64,000 nt of DNA from Edwardsiella anguillarum (GTDB lineage: Bacteria; Pseudomonadota; Gammaproteobacteria; Enterobacterales; Enterobacteriaceae). The translations under genes were made by a program, and so were the position numbers. Of this stretch, positions 16,501-25,524 are shown one piece after another. Position 1 is the stretch's first letter, and each line of letters starts with the position of its first letter. Location of the stretch: assembly GCF_008801815.1 (NCBI RefSeq), contig NZ_VZOX01000003.1; one strand, 5' to 3'. The notes under the pieces were generated by a model. It was not told the origin of the DNA and did no database searches. It was given only the letters and a program-made list of their open reading frames with translations.

Positions 16501-17961
16501 ATGGATTTACCGGGTAAGGGTGCTGAGGCGCAGGCAGATCAGCAGCGGCGTGCGCTGGACGCCCAGGAGGCGGGTTACCAGAAGGGGATGGGAAAGCGGC
16601 AGATCCAGATGATCGCCATTGGCGGCGCCATCGGCACCGGGCTGTTTCTGGGCACCGGCGGGCGCCTACAGGCGGCGGGGCCCTCACTGGCGCTGGTGTA
16701 CCTGATCTGCGGGCTGTTTTCGTTTTTTATTCTGCGCGCGCTGGGTGAGCTGGTACTGCACCGCCCGGCCAGCGGTAGCTTTGTCTCCTATGCGCGGGAG
16801 TTTTTGGGGGAGAAGGCGGCCTATGTGGCCGGATGGATGTATTTTCTCAACTGGGCGATGACCGGCATCGTCGATATCACCGCGGTAGCGCTGTATATGC
16901 ACTACTGGGGCGCCTTTGCCGAGGTGCCTCAGTGGCTCTTTGCCCTGATGGCGCTGACGCTGGTCGCGACCATGAATATGATCGGCGTGAAGTGGTTTGC
17001 CGAGATGGAGTTCTGGTTTGCCCTGATTAAGGTGGTGGCTATCGTTCTGTTTCTGCTGGTGGGTACCCTGTATCTGGGCAGCGGCCGCCCGCTGGCGGGG
17101 AGTCCCACCGGGCTGCATCTGATCACCGATAACGGCGGCCTGTTTCCGCACGGGGTGCTGCCGGCGCTGGTATTGATCCAGGGGGTGGTCTTTGCCTTCG
17201 CCTCGATCGAGCTGGTCGGTACCGCCGCCGGCGAGTGTCGCGATCCGCAGCGTCTGGTGCCCCGGGCGATCAACAGCGTCATCTGGCGTATCGGCCTGTT
17301 TTACGTCGGCTCCGTCCTGCTGCTGGTCTGCCTGCTGCCGTGGAATGCCTATCAGGCCGGCCAAAGTCCGTTTGTCACCTTCTTCTCCCGCCTGGGCGTA
17401 CCCTACGTCGGTAGCCTGATGAACCTGGTCGTGCTGACGGCGGCGCTTTCCAGCCTGAACTCCGGACTGTACTGCACCGGACGGATCCTGCGCTCGCTGG
17501 CGATGGGCGGTTCGGCGCCGCGCTTTATGGCCCGGATGAGCGCCCAGGCGGTGCCCTATGCCGGTATCTTGGCCACCGTCGCTCTGTATGTGGTGGGCGT
17601 GGTGCTTAACTATCTGCTGCCGACCCGGGTATTCGAGATCGTGCTCAACGTGGCCTCGCTGGGGATCATCGCCTCCTGGGCATTCATCATCGTCTGCCAG
17701 ATGAAGCTGCGTCAGGCGATCCGCACCGGGCGCGCCGAGCCGGTGGCCTTTCGTATGCCCGGTGCCCCCGTGACCGGTTGGCTGACGCTGGCGTTTCTGC
17801 TGGGAGTCGTGGCGCTGATGGCCTGTGACTATCCGAACGGGACTTGGACAGTCGCCACGCTGCCGCTGCTGGCGCTGCTGCTGGCCCTGGGCTGGCGCGG
17901 GCTGCGCCGCCGGGAGCGGCAGGGCGATGCACCGCTCCTGCCCGTCGGCGGCGAGGAGTGA
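16501..17961 (+). CDS. ansP: AnsP, L-asparagine permease
   Basis: The 486-residue amino acid permease has 12 hydrophobic segments and very high similarity to E. coli AnsP throughout. Landmarks are GYxKxMGxRQxQMIAIGGAIG at the N-terminus, LRALGELVLHRPxSGSFVSYAREF, and WAMTGIVDITAVALYMHYWGAF. It imports L-asparagine across the inner membrane, probably with protons. It stands alone between appA and the convergent pgtA. The C-terminal tail diverges from E. coli and is about ten residues shorter. Confidence 0.95.
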   Translation: MDLPGKGAEAQADQQRRALDAQEAGYQKGMGKRQIQMIAIGGAIGTGLFLGTGGRLQAAGPSLALVYLICGLFSFFILRALGELVLHRPASGSFVSYAREFLGEKAAYVAGWMYFLNWAMTGIVDITAVALYMHYWGAFAEVPQWLFALMALTLVATMNMIGVKWFAEMEFWFALIKVVAIVLFLLVGTLYLGSGRPLAGSPTGLHLITDNGGLFPHGVLPALVLIQGVVFAFASIELVGTAAGECRDPQRLVPRAINSVIWRIGLFYVGSVLLLVCLLPWNAYQAGQSPFVTFFSRLGVPYVGSLMNLVVLTAALSSLNSGLYCTGRILRSLAMGGSAPRFMARMSAQAVPYAGILATVALYVVGVVLNYLLPTRVFEIVLNVASLGIIASWAFIIVCQMKLRQAIRTGRAEPVAFRMPGAPVTGWLTLAFLLGVVALMACDYPNGTWTVATLPLLALLLALGWRGLRRRERQGDAPLLPVGGEE

Positions 17962-17989
17962 TGCCGGCGTCGCCCGCGGACTGAAACCC

Positions 17990-19225
17990 TCAGCGGTAGT
18001 GGGTCTTATCGAGGTGGTATTTTTTCATCCGCAGATACAGTTTCTTGCGCGGGATCTGCAGATATTCCGCCACCTCATTGATCCGTCCCTGATGCAGGTT
18101 GAGGGCTTCGGTGATGATCTGACGCTCATACTCCTCTACGCGCCGGTCAAGGGGGGTGGGGCTGGCTTCGTGCACCTGGGGGCAGGCGACGTCAGCCAGC
18201 GGCTGCACGCCGACGGCAAACAGCTGGGCGGCGTTGGCCAGCTCGCGGACGTTGTTGGCCCAGTGACGCTGTAGCAAGCTTTTGCGTAGGCTGGCTGGCA
18301 GAGTGGGGCGGGGATGGTTGAGCCGGAGGCAGGCCTGCTGCAGGTAGTGCTCAAACAGCGGTTCGATATCGTCCGGCCGCTGGGAGAGCGGTGGGCAGGC
18401 CAGCTGGGTCATCGCGAAGCAGTAGTAGAGATCCGGCAGAATACGCTGCGCCGCGGCGTGCTCTACCAGCGGCCCTTCGCCGATGGCCAGCAGACGAAAG
18501 GCGTGCGGATCGTGGCTTTGGCTGCGCACCAGGCTGTACTGCGCGCCTTCGTCCAGGCGATCCGGGTGCGGGATCAGCAGCGTTCCGCCCTGTGCCTGGT
18601 CGATGCTGCGCTGGAGATCGTCGTCACCGGCCTGATGGACGATAAAGGCGCCTTCGCTGCGCGCGCTCAGGCGATGTAGGTGGCGGGCGCACAGGGTCCG
18701 GCCGCTGCCGGGCTCGCCGTAAAAGTAGACGGCCAGATCGGTCTCCGCCAGCTTCTGCAGACGGGTACGCATCTGGCGCAGCCATTCGCTGCGCCCGACC
18801 AGCTCGGTCTGCAGCTGGTGACGCTGCCATTTGCGGCGGGCTACCACCGATCGCCGCTCGCTGAGTGCCGCCTGCGTCAGCGCCAACAACTGCGCCGGAT
18901 CGACCGGTTTCTGTAGAAAATCACGCGCGCCTTTTTTGACGGCCTCGACGGCCATCGGGACGTCGCCGTGGCCGGTGATGAGCAGGACCGGCAGCTGGCT
19001 GTCGCGGATGCGCAGGCGCTCCATGAGGGCAATGCCGGAGCAGCCCGGCATACAGACGTCGCTAAGGATAACCCCGGGCCAGTCATCGGGGATCATGGCC
19101 AGCGCCTGCAGCGGATCGGCGCAGGCGTGAACGGTATAGCCGCTTTGCGTCAGCAGCAGGGTATAGGCGTCCAGTACATCGGGATCGTCATCAATCAATA
19201 AAATGGCGTGTTCACTGGTCAGCAT
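17990..19225 (-). CDS. pgtA: PgtA, response regulator of phosphoglycerate transport
   Basis: The 411-residue protein has an N-terminal receiver (acidic DDD at 12-14, phospho-acceptor Asp56 in LSDVCMPG, Lys in FLQKP), a central AAA-type domain and a C-terminal Fis-like helix-turn-helix (RINEVAEYLQIPRKKLYLRMKKY). The Walker A (GEPGSGRT) remains, but Walker B is altered (GGTLLIPH) and the GAFTGA loop used to engage sigma-54 is absent. In Salmonella PgtA activates pgtP. It overlaps pgtB by 14 bp and lies last in pgtCBA. Confidence 0.92.
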   Translation of the reverse strand: MLTSEHAILLIDDDPDVLDAYTLLLTQSGYTVHACADPLQALAMIPDDWPGVILSDVCMPGCSGIALMERLRIRDSQLPVLLITGHGDVPMAVEAVKKGARDFLQKPVDPAQLLALTQAALSERRSVVARRKWQRHQLQTELVGRSEWLRQMRTRLQKLAETDLAVYFYGEPGSGRTLCARHLHRLSARSEGAFIVHQAGDDDLQRSIDQAQGGTLLIPHPDRLDEGAQYSLVRSQSHDPHAFRLLAIGEGPLVEHAAAQRILPDLYYCFAMTQLACPPLSQRPDDIEPLFEHYLQQACLRLNHPRPTLPASLRKSLLQRHWANNVRELANAAQLFAVGVQPLADVACPQVHEASPTPLDRRVEEYERQIITEALNLHQGRINEVAEYLQIPRKKLYLRMKKYHLDKTHYR

Positions 19226-21239
19226 TCAGGGTTTCCGTCAGATGCGGCGGGGCGTCCGCCAGGGTAAAACAGAGCAGGATACAGGCGCCGTGCGGCAGGG
19301 CGGAGGCGATACGCAGCTCGCCGCCCAGCTGCTCCATCAGCGACTGGCTGATGGATAGGCCGATCCCCAGCCCCACCTGTTTACTGGTGGTAAAGGGTTT
19401 GAGCAGTCGGTGCGCCAGCGCCAGCGGCCAGCCGGGGCCGTCATCGCACAGGGTGACCTCAAGGTGTCCCGCGTGCCGGCGCCAGTTGACCGCGATGTGC
19501 ATCGGCTGTTCGGCGGCGTCCAGCGCGTTGGTTAACAGGTTGACTAACACCTGCTGCAGGCGGACGTCGTCGGCGCGGATCCAGACGTCATCGGCCGGCA
19601 GCGTCAGCCGTGCCTGCAGACGCCGGTGGCGCGGCGCCAGCAGCTCCCACGCGCTGAGCCAGGCCTGGCGCAGCGCGAGCGGGTGCAGGGGGCTGTCGTC
19701 GGCGCGGCGGGCAAACTGGCGCAGCGAGCGGATAATGGCATCCATACGGCCGATCAGACCATCGCACTTTTGCAGCGTGGCTTCGGCCTGCGCCTGCTGG
19801 CCGCTCTCCAGCGCCCGGCGGGCGGAGAACAGATACATCGACAGGGCATTCAGCGGCTGGTTGATCTCATGGGCCAGCGTGGTCATGGTCTGGCCGACCA
19901 CCGCCAGCTTGGCGGCCTGGATCAGCTCGTCCTGGGTGGTGCGTAGATGGTGTTCTATCGCTTTACGCTCGGCGACTTCTCGCTCGAGGCGGCGCTGCTG
20001 GCGGTGCTGCTGGCTCAGCGTGCGGCGCAGCAGGCGGGCGATACGCCCCAGCTCATCGACCCCGTACACCGGGATCCGCGTGGTGCGATCGCCGGTGCCA
20101 ATACGCGCCACAGCCTGGCTCAGCGCCGTAAAGCGCTTCACCAGCCGTGAGCGGATAAAGCCGTAGCTCAGCAGCAGCGCCAACAGCAGGGAGAGCAGGG
20201 TCGCGATGAGGATCAGCCGGCCGCTGACGCGAATGATATGCTCCAGCCGCTGGTTAAACGTCTGCATCCGACGGTGGCTGGTATCCAGCTGCTGCTCCAG
20301 CACGGCGCGAAACCGGCTGAGGGTGCGCTCTTTCTGCTGGGTCGCCAGCAGCAGCGCATTACGCGCCTGCTGATAGTCGGCCAGGGTCGCCGGAAGTTTT
20401 CCTGCGCCGAGGCCAATATCCAGCAGCTCATCGATGGTCTGGCGCAGGGTCACCGTACTGGGCAGCGCCGTCAGAGGCTGCATGATTTCGGCGGCGCTGT
20501 TGCGTAGATACTCCAGGTAGCGCCGGTGGCCGTCCATGTTGATAGCGCCGTTGTCGCTGTTGTTCAGCTCGCCTATCCGATCGCGCAGATCGTTGGTTAT
20601 CTGATTCTCCAGGCGGGCCAGGGCATACACCTGCTGCTGCTCCTGCTGCACCGCCCGCAGGCGCTGCTGTAGCCGGTGCATCGTGGCAGCATCGCGCCCC
20701 TCCATCTGATCGATCAGTGCGCCCTGCTGCCAGCTGAAGTCCTGCATTAGGGAGTTCAGCTCGGTGGTGAAGTCATCGTGCAGCCAGGTAATGCGCCCGG
20801 CGACCTCGTTGGTCTTTTCCCGCGCCAAAAACAGCGTGTAGAGCGCATTGTCCAGCGTGCTGAGGAGCTGGCGGCTCTGCTGCAGGATCCCGGCGAGCTG
20901 ATGGCGCTCTCCCGGCTCCAGGCGGTGGCTAAGCTGCTCTATCTGCGTCAGGTGGCTGACGATCTGCTGACGGAACTGCAGGCGTACGCTGGTATCGGGC
21001 GCCAGAACAAATTCATTGAGCTGGTCAACCAGGGTATTCAGGGCGTTTTCGATCACCAGCGAGGATTGAATGCGCGGAAAATAGTCGTCCAGGGTGTAGC
21101 GCACCTGGGAGCTCTGCGCGTGCCAAGAGTAGAGGCTGACGGCGCTGACAAATAGGGTCAGCAGCGCGCTGGCCAGAAAGGCGATCTGCAGGCTGGCGCT
21201 GATGCTGAGACGGCGGGCCTGACGCAGCAACCGCTTCAT
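19212..21239 (-). CDS. pgtB: PgtB, sensor histidine kinase of phosphoglycerate transport
   Basis: A 675-residue membrane kinase with an N-terminal anchor, a long helical periplasmic region to about residue 340, a second span (ILIATLLSLLLALLLSYGF) and a HAMP-like segment. The H-box is TLAHEINQPLNALSMY with the phosphorylated His near 457. N (QVLVNLLTNALDAA) and G boxes (GxGIGLSIS) complete the ATPase. With the periplasmic protein PgtC it senses phosphoglycerates and signals to PgtA. Start and stop overlap its neighbours by 4 and 14 bp. Confidence 0.93.
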   Translation of the reverse strand: MKRLLRQARRLSISASLQIAFLASALLTLFVSAVSLYSWHAQSSQVRYTLDDYFPRIQSSLVIENALNTLVDQLNEFVLAPDTSVRLQFRQQIVSHLTQIEQLSHRLEPGERHQLAGILQQSRQLLSTLDNALYTLFLAREKTNEVAGRITWLHDDFTTELNSLMQDFSWQQGALIDQMEGRDAATMHRLQQRLRAVQQEQQQVYALARLENQITNDLRDRIGELNNSDNGAINMDGHRRYLEYLRNSAAEIMQPLTALPSTVTLRQTIDELLDIGLGAGKLPATLADYQQARNALLLATQQKERTLSRFRAVLEQQLDTSHRRMQTFNQRLEHIIRVSGRLILIATLLSLLLALLLSYGFIRSRLVKRFTALSQAVARIGTGDRTTRIPVYGVDELGRIARLLRRTLSQQHRQQRRLEREVAERKAIEHHLRTTQDELIQAAKLAVVGQTMTTLAHEINQPLNALSMYLFSARRALESGQQAQAEATLQKCDGLIGRMDAIIRSLRQFARRADDSPLHPLALRQAWLSAWELLAPRHRRLQARLTLPADDVWIRADDVRLQQVLVNLLTNALDAAEQPMHIAVNWRRHAGHLEVTLCDDGPGWPLALAHRLLKPFTTSKQVGLGIGLSISQSLMEQLGGELRIASALPHGACILLCFTLADAPPHLTETLNADQ

Positions 21240-22468
21240 TTCAGGTTTTCCAGCTGATTAATCGCCTGGCGCTGCTTTTGATGGAAAAACTGCTGCCACT
21301 CCATCATCAGCTGTTCGCATCCAGCCCGGCTGCTGCACTGTGCCAGCAGCTTCGGATCTTCGCTCTGCGCGGCGCTGATCGGCATGGCCGTCAGCAGCGC
21401 GCGAATGTGGGGCAATGGATGTTTCTGCCGGCTCTCCGCGGCGTTCAGGGCGCGCCAGGCATCCTTTAGCTGCGGCAGCCGGAAGCTGATGGCGGTATCA
21501 AACAGCGCCTGAACCAGGCGCTGACGCAGTAGGATCAGGCGGTAGTCCATCTGCGGCTGCGCCAGCAGCCGCCGCTGCTGCTGAGCGCGGGCGGAGTTGC
21601 CCGGCAGAGCGACAATCGGATACTTTCCGGTGTTGGTGTCGGCCAGCGCACGCTGGCCGTCGGGGCTGAGCAGAAAGCGGATAAAGCGCCGAGCCTCCCC
21701 GGGGTAGAGCGCGTCGCGGGCGACCGCCACATAGGTCGGGGCGGCGACGCTGTGCGGAAAGTAGTGGAATGTCAGATGGGGATCGGTACTGAGCATCTGG
21801 GCATAGTTGTCGATGACTGGGCCGAGGGTGCCGAGACCGGTCTGGATCTTATCGGCGACGCCAAAGCTGCGCGAGGAGATGGTGCTGAGGTTGCCGGCGG
21901 CCATCAACAGGATCTGCCACCCACGCTGCCAGCCGTACTGCTGTAGCAGGGATTCGATCATCAGGTGGTTGGTATCGGATCGCGACGGGCTGCTCATTAA
22001 CAGCATATCGCGGTACTGGGGCAGGGTGAGATCTTCCCAGTCCTTCGGCGGCGGCAGGTGCTGGGCCGCCAGATTGCTGCGGTTGATCAAGAGACCAAAG
22101 CCGGAGAGCGCCACCGCCACCGAGGTCGCGCGGATTGATTCGGGAATTTGGCGCTGCAGCTCGGCCGGCTGGGCGTCGATGGGCGCCAGACGATGGTGAT
22201 CCTGCAGGTGCTGCAGCAGCATCGGCGATGAGGTGAGCACCAGATCGATATGGCCATCGTTAAGGTTATCCAGCAGCTGCTCCAGCGATGCACTGGTGCG
22301 GTTGATGGTGCGGATGGGCACCGCGCCCGGCTGATGCTGCCAACGGCTGATAATGTAGGCCGTTGCCTGGGGCGAGAAGGTGGTCGCCATGACCAGCTCG
22401 CTGCGTTTGGCCTGCAGCGTCAGGGGCAGCGACAGCAGGATTATCAGGGTTAGACAGGCGCGGTACAT
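21236..22468 (-). CDS. pgtC: PgtC, periplasmic phosphoglycerate-sensing protein
   Basis: The 410-residue precursor starts with a signal peptide (MYRACLTLIILLSLPLTLQA). The rest resembles iron/thiosulfate-type solute-binding proteins (LVMATTFSPQATAYIISRWQ; later SSPSRSDTNHLMIESLLQQYGW). In Salmonella PgtC works with PgtB in induction of pgtP, so it is a sensor rather than a transporter subunit. It is the first gene of pgtCBA, preceded by AGGAG, and is divergent from pgtP. Confidence 0.92.
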   Translation of the reverse strand: MYRACLTLIILLSLPLTLQAKRSELVMATTFSPQATAYIISRWQHQPGAVPIRTINRTSASLEQLLDNLNDGHIDLVLTSSPMLLQHLQDHHRLAPIDAQPAELQRQIPESIRATSVAVALSGFGLLINRSNLAAQHLPPPKDWEDLTLPQYRDMLLMSSPSRSDTNHLMIESLLQQYGWQRGWQILLMAAGNLSTISSRSFGVADKIQTGLGTLGPVIDNYAQMLSTDPHLTFHYFPHSVAAPTYVAVARDALYPGEARRFIRFLLSPDGQRALADTNTGKYPIVALPGNSARAQQQRRLLAQPQMDYRLILLRQRLVQALFDTAISFRLPQLKDAWRALNAAESRQKHPLPHIRALLTAMPISAAQSEDPKLLAQCSSRAGCEQLMMEWQQFFHQKQRQAINQLENLK

Positions 22469-22860
22469 GGCGCACTCCTACGGACAAGTGTGATCATATT
22501 CATGGTTTTAAAATAAAGCCGCCGGGCGTGTGCTGAGGCATTTGGGGCAAACTTGCCTGAATGAACCAATGCGCTGGCTGGTGAATAAAGCGGCGTAACA
22601 TGGCGCTATATTATCCGCAGGACATCGTCGATACTGTTAATCGACTCAAATAATAGCGGCAATCCTAACTGCTGCGTGGAAATAAGTCAGCTGATAACCG
22701 TCAATGTTATTTGGTTTGAGTCAAAATGGCACCTGAATATTTTATTTTGTGTCAAAACTGACTCATTTTGTCTGGCTTGCCGCCTTGTCTTTATCTGCGC
22801 ATTATTACCAGCACAAATAGCAATACCTCTCTGACAGACGACTAAATAACGGGTGATAAT
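22469..22860. promoter_or_regulatory. divergent pgtC/pgtP control region with TCAAAA repeats
   Basis: TGAGTCAAAA (22717-22726) and TGTGTCAAAA (22748-22757) are direct copies 31 bp apart, about three helical turns. TGACTCATTTTG (22759-22770) is an inverted copy. A related GACTCAAA lies at 22643-22650. They sit about 90-220 bp before the pgtP start and are candidates for PgtA binding. No sequence with correct -24/-12 sigma-54 spacing was found. Confidence 0.5.
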
Positions 22861-24255
22861 ATGCAATCATTGAACAGCCACAGCGCGGCAAAGCGGGTGC
22901 CGCCGGAGAAGGTCGCCGCGACCTATCAACGCTATAGAGTCCAGGCGTTAATGAGCGTGTTCCTGGGGTATATGGCGTATTATATTGTGCGTAATAACTT
23001 TACGCTTTCTACGCCTTATCTGAAAGAACAGTTGGATTTAAGTGCAACCCAAATTGGCTTATTAAGTAGCTGTATGCTGATTGCCTATGGCATTAGCAAA
23101 GGGGTTATGAGCAGCCTGGCGGATAAAGCCAACCCGAAAATCTTTATGGCCTGCGGCCTGGTGATGTGTGCGCTGGTTAACGTGGGGCTGGGATTTAGCA
23201 GCGCCTTCTGGCTGTTTGTCGCGCTGGTGGTCTGTAACGGCCTGTTCCAGGGGATGGGGGTCGGTCCCTCCTTCATCACCATTGCCAACTGGTTCCCGCG
23301 CTGTGAGCGAGGCCGCGTCGGCGCCTTCTGGAATATCTCCCACAACGTGGGTGGGGGCATCGTGGCACCGATCATCGGCGTCGCCTTCGCCATGCTGGGG
23401 AATGAGCACTGGCAGAGCGCCAGCTATATGGTTCCGGCCGCTATCGCCGTACTCTTTGCCGGCGTAGTGCTGCTATTGGGTAAGCGCTCGCCGAAGAAAG
23501 AGGGGCTGCCGGCGCTGGATGAGATGATGCCCGAGGAGAAGGTGGTGCTGAAGGGGCATGCCCAGGCCCGTGCTCCGGAAAATATGACAGCGTTCCAGAT
23601 CTTCTGTACCTACGTGCTGAAGAATAAAAATGCCTGGTATATCTCTATGGTCGATGTTTTCGTCTATATGGTGCGCTTCGGCATGATCAGCTGGCTGCCG
23701 ATCTATCTGCTGACGGAGAAAAACTTTAGCAAGGAGCAGATGAGCATCGCGTTCCTGTTCTTTGAGTGGGCGGCGATCCCGTCAACCCTGCTGGCTGGGT
23801 GGCTGACCGACAAGCTGTTCCACGGTCGCCGTATGCCGTTGGCCATCATCTGCATGGCGATGATCTTTGTCTGTCTGATCGGCTACTGGCAGAGCAACTC
23901 GCTGGCCGTTGTCACCGTCTTTGCCGCCATCGTTGGCTGCCTGATCTATGTACCGCAGTTTCTGGCATCAGTGCAGACCATGGAGATCGTCCCCAGCTTT
24001 GCCGTTGGTTCCGCCGTTGGGCTGCGCGGCTTCATGAGCTACATCTTCGGTGCATCGCTGGGAACCAGCCTGTTTGGTGTGATGGTAGACCGTTTCGGCT
24101 GGCACGGCGGTTTCTATCTGCTGATGGGCGGGGTGGTCTGCTGCATCCTGTTCTGCATCCTGTCTCATCGCGGGGCGCTGGAGCTGGAGCGTCAGCGTCA
24201 GCAGGCGCTGAATGACGCCGCGCCGGAGATGACGCTGCAGCCCGCCGCGGAGTAA
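22861..24255 (+). CDS. pgtP: PgtP, phosphoglycerate/phosphoenolpyruvate:phosphate antiporter
   Basis: The 464-residue major facilitator protein of the organophosphate:phosphate antiporter family (with GlpT and UhpT) has 12 membrane segments and the family start YRxQALMSVFLGYMAYYIVRNNFTLSTPYL. It takes up 2- and 3-phosphoglycerate and phosphoenolpyruvate in exchange for phosphate. In Salmonella it is induced through PgtABC, whose operon lies divergently upstream here. The Salmonella neighbour pgtE is not present downstream. Confidence 0.94.
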   Translation: MQSLNSHSAAKRVPPEKVAATYQRYRVQALMSVFLGYMAYYIVRNNFTLSTPYLKEQLDLSATQIGLLSSCMLIAYGISKGVMSSLADKANPKIFMACGLVMCALVNVGLGFSSAFWLFVALVVCNGLFQGMGVGPSFITIANWFPRCERGRVGAFWNISHNVGGGIVAPIIGVAFAMLGNEHWQSASYMVPAAIAVLFAGVVLLLGKRSPKKEGLPALDEMMPEEKVVLKGHAQARAPENMTAFQIFCTYVLKNKNAWYISMVDVFVYMVRFGMISWLPIYLLTEKNFSKEQMSIAFLFFEWAAIPSTLLAGWLTDKLFHGRRMPLAIICMAMIFVCLIGYWQSNSLAVVTVFAAIVGCLIYVPQFLASVQTMEIVPSFAVGSAVGLRGFMSYIFGASLGTSLFGVMVDRFGWHGGFYLLMGGVVCCILFCILSHRGALELERQRQQALNDAAPEMTLQPAAE

Positions 24256-24506
24256 CGACGCGGGCGACGCCGTACGGGCGAACCGGGAGGTCGATATGTA
24301 CTTTGCAACAGAGGACAATTTTTGGCGCTTTTACGCCAACGCATGTGGCCAGTGGGGGTGGTGCGTCGTAGCGTCCACCGGGTATATCGTGCATCACTCG
24401 GCGGTTTTCTTCCCCCGGCGCCGGGACTGCCTGGCCGATGCTAGGATACACGGCTACCAGGATCAACCGCTGACCGCAGATTGTTAACAACGCCTCTTTT
24501 CGCCCG

Positions 24507-25403
24507 TCATTCGACGGGCGCTGTATTTTGGGCGCCGGTCGGAGAGGATAGCGTCGCGGTATCCGCACTCATGGCCAACTGATGGGAACGGCGCCGGTAG
24601 TCTCCGGGCGTCAGCCCCATGTGGCGGACAAAGGCATGATGAAAGGCGGACTCGCTGGCGTAGCCGGCCCGCTCGGCGATGTCCGCGAGCGTAAAGGCTT
24701 CGCGTCCCAGCAGGGCGGCGCCGTGCGCCATACGGATACGGGTAAGCAACAGCAGCGGTGTACTGCCGGTAACCATGCGGAACTGGCGGGCAAAGCTTGC
24801 GCGTGACAGGTGGCTGATTTCCGCGAGACGGGCAACGCTCCACGGCTGCTCCGGCTGATGCAGCATGGCGCCGATAGCATTGCCCAGGCGTGGATGCATC
24901 AGGGCGTGCAGCAGCCCGCCCTGGGTTGGCGTCTGCGTCAGCCAGTGACGCAGCGCCAGCGTCAGCAGTACGGTAGACAGGCGCTGGCAAAGGAACTGCC
25001 CGCCGGGCAGGGCGGCGGCGGACTCCTGAAACAGGCGCTGCAGCGTTGCGGTCAGCCAGGTGCCCTCCTCGTGATAGATGAGGGTTTCCGGCAGCGCCGC
25101 CAGCAGGTGGCGCTGCGTGGGATCGATATACAGGGTGCCACAGATCAGGCGTACGTCGCCGTCGCTGTTGCACAGGCGATGCGCAGCGCTTTGCGGCAGC
25201 ATAGTCAGGCTACCGGGCTGAAGGGTATGACGCTGTCCGTTGGCCAGCTCTATCCTGGCGCTGCCGTCCAGCAGACCATGCCAATGGATCGCGTTCAGTT
25301 CACCAGCGGCGTGAGGCCGCTGCCACTCCCCCTGCAAATGACAGCGCACATCAATACTGCTGCGCAACTCATGTAGCGTAAGCAAGGCGCTTAATATATC
25401 CAT
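24507..25403 (-). CDS. rclR: RclR-like AraC-family regulator of reactive chlorine response
   Basis: A 298-residue AraC-family protein with an N-terminal cupin-like domain and two C-terminal helix-turn-helix motifs (WSVARLAEISHLSRASFARQF and LADIAERAGYASESAFHHAF). It aligns well with E. coli RclR, including a Cys at 21 and another at 88 in ICGTL, the counterparts of the two cysteines oxidised by hypochlorous acid in RclR. It is divergent from rclA, the main RclR target. The C-terminal tail is about 15 residues longer than in E. coli. Confidence 0.85.
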   Translation of the reverse strand: MDILSALLTLHELRSSIDVRCHLQGEWQRPHAAGELNAIHWHGLLDGSARIELANGQRHTLQPGSLTMLPQSAAHRLCNSDGDVRLICGTLYIDPTQRHLLAALPETLIYHEEGTWLTATLQRLFQESAAALPGGQFLCQRLSTVLLTLALRHWLTQTPTQGGLLHALMHPRLGNAIGAMLHQPEQPWSVARLAEISHLSRASFARQFRMVTGSTPLLLLTRIRMAHGAALLGREAFTLADIAERAGYASESAFHHAFVRHMGLTPGDYRRRSHQLAMSADTATLSSPTGAQNTAPVE

Positions 25404-25478
25404 AATGAGACTCCTGAGCAGTATCCTGCGCTTCCGACACAGCGGGGCTAGGACGATAATGGCGTAATGTAAGCCAAT

Positions 25479-25492
25479 CGGACACGCTGTCC
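25479..25492. promoter_or_regulatory. candidate RclR operator between rclR and rclA
   Basis: A 13-bp palindrome, GGACA-CGC-TGTCC, lies in the 121-bp divergent gap, about 33 bp before the rclA start. A role as operator is inferred from position alone. Confidence 0.35.
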
Positions 25493-25524
25493 ATTATTCA
25501 CGTTATTGGACGCAGGAGAAACCC

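Noticed and set aside
22469..22860. Sigma-54 promoter for pgtP
   Set aside because: The nearest GG/GC pairs (such as TGGGGCAAACTTGCC) have the wrong spacing.
24296..24487. 63-codon ORF after pgtP
   Set aside because: Unusual Trp/Cys/His-rich composition and a weak start; no support beyond being open.
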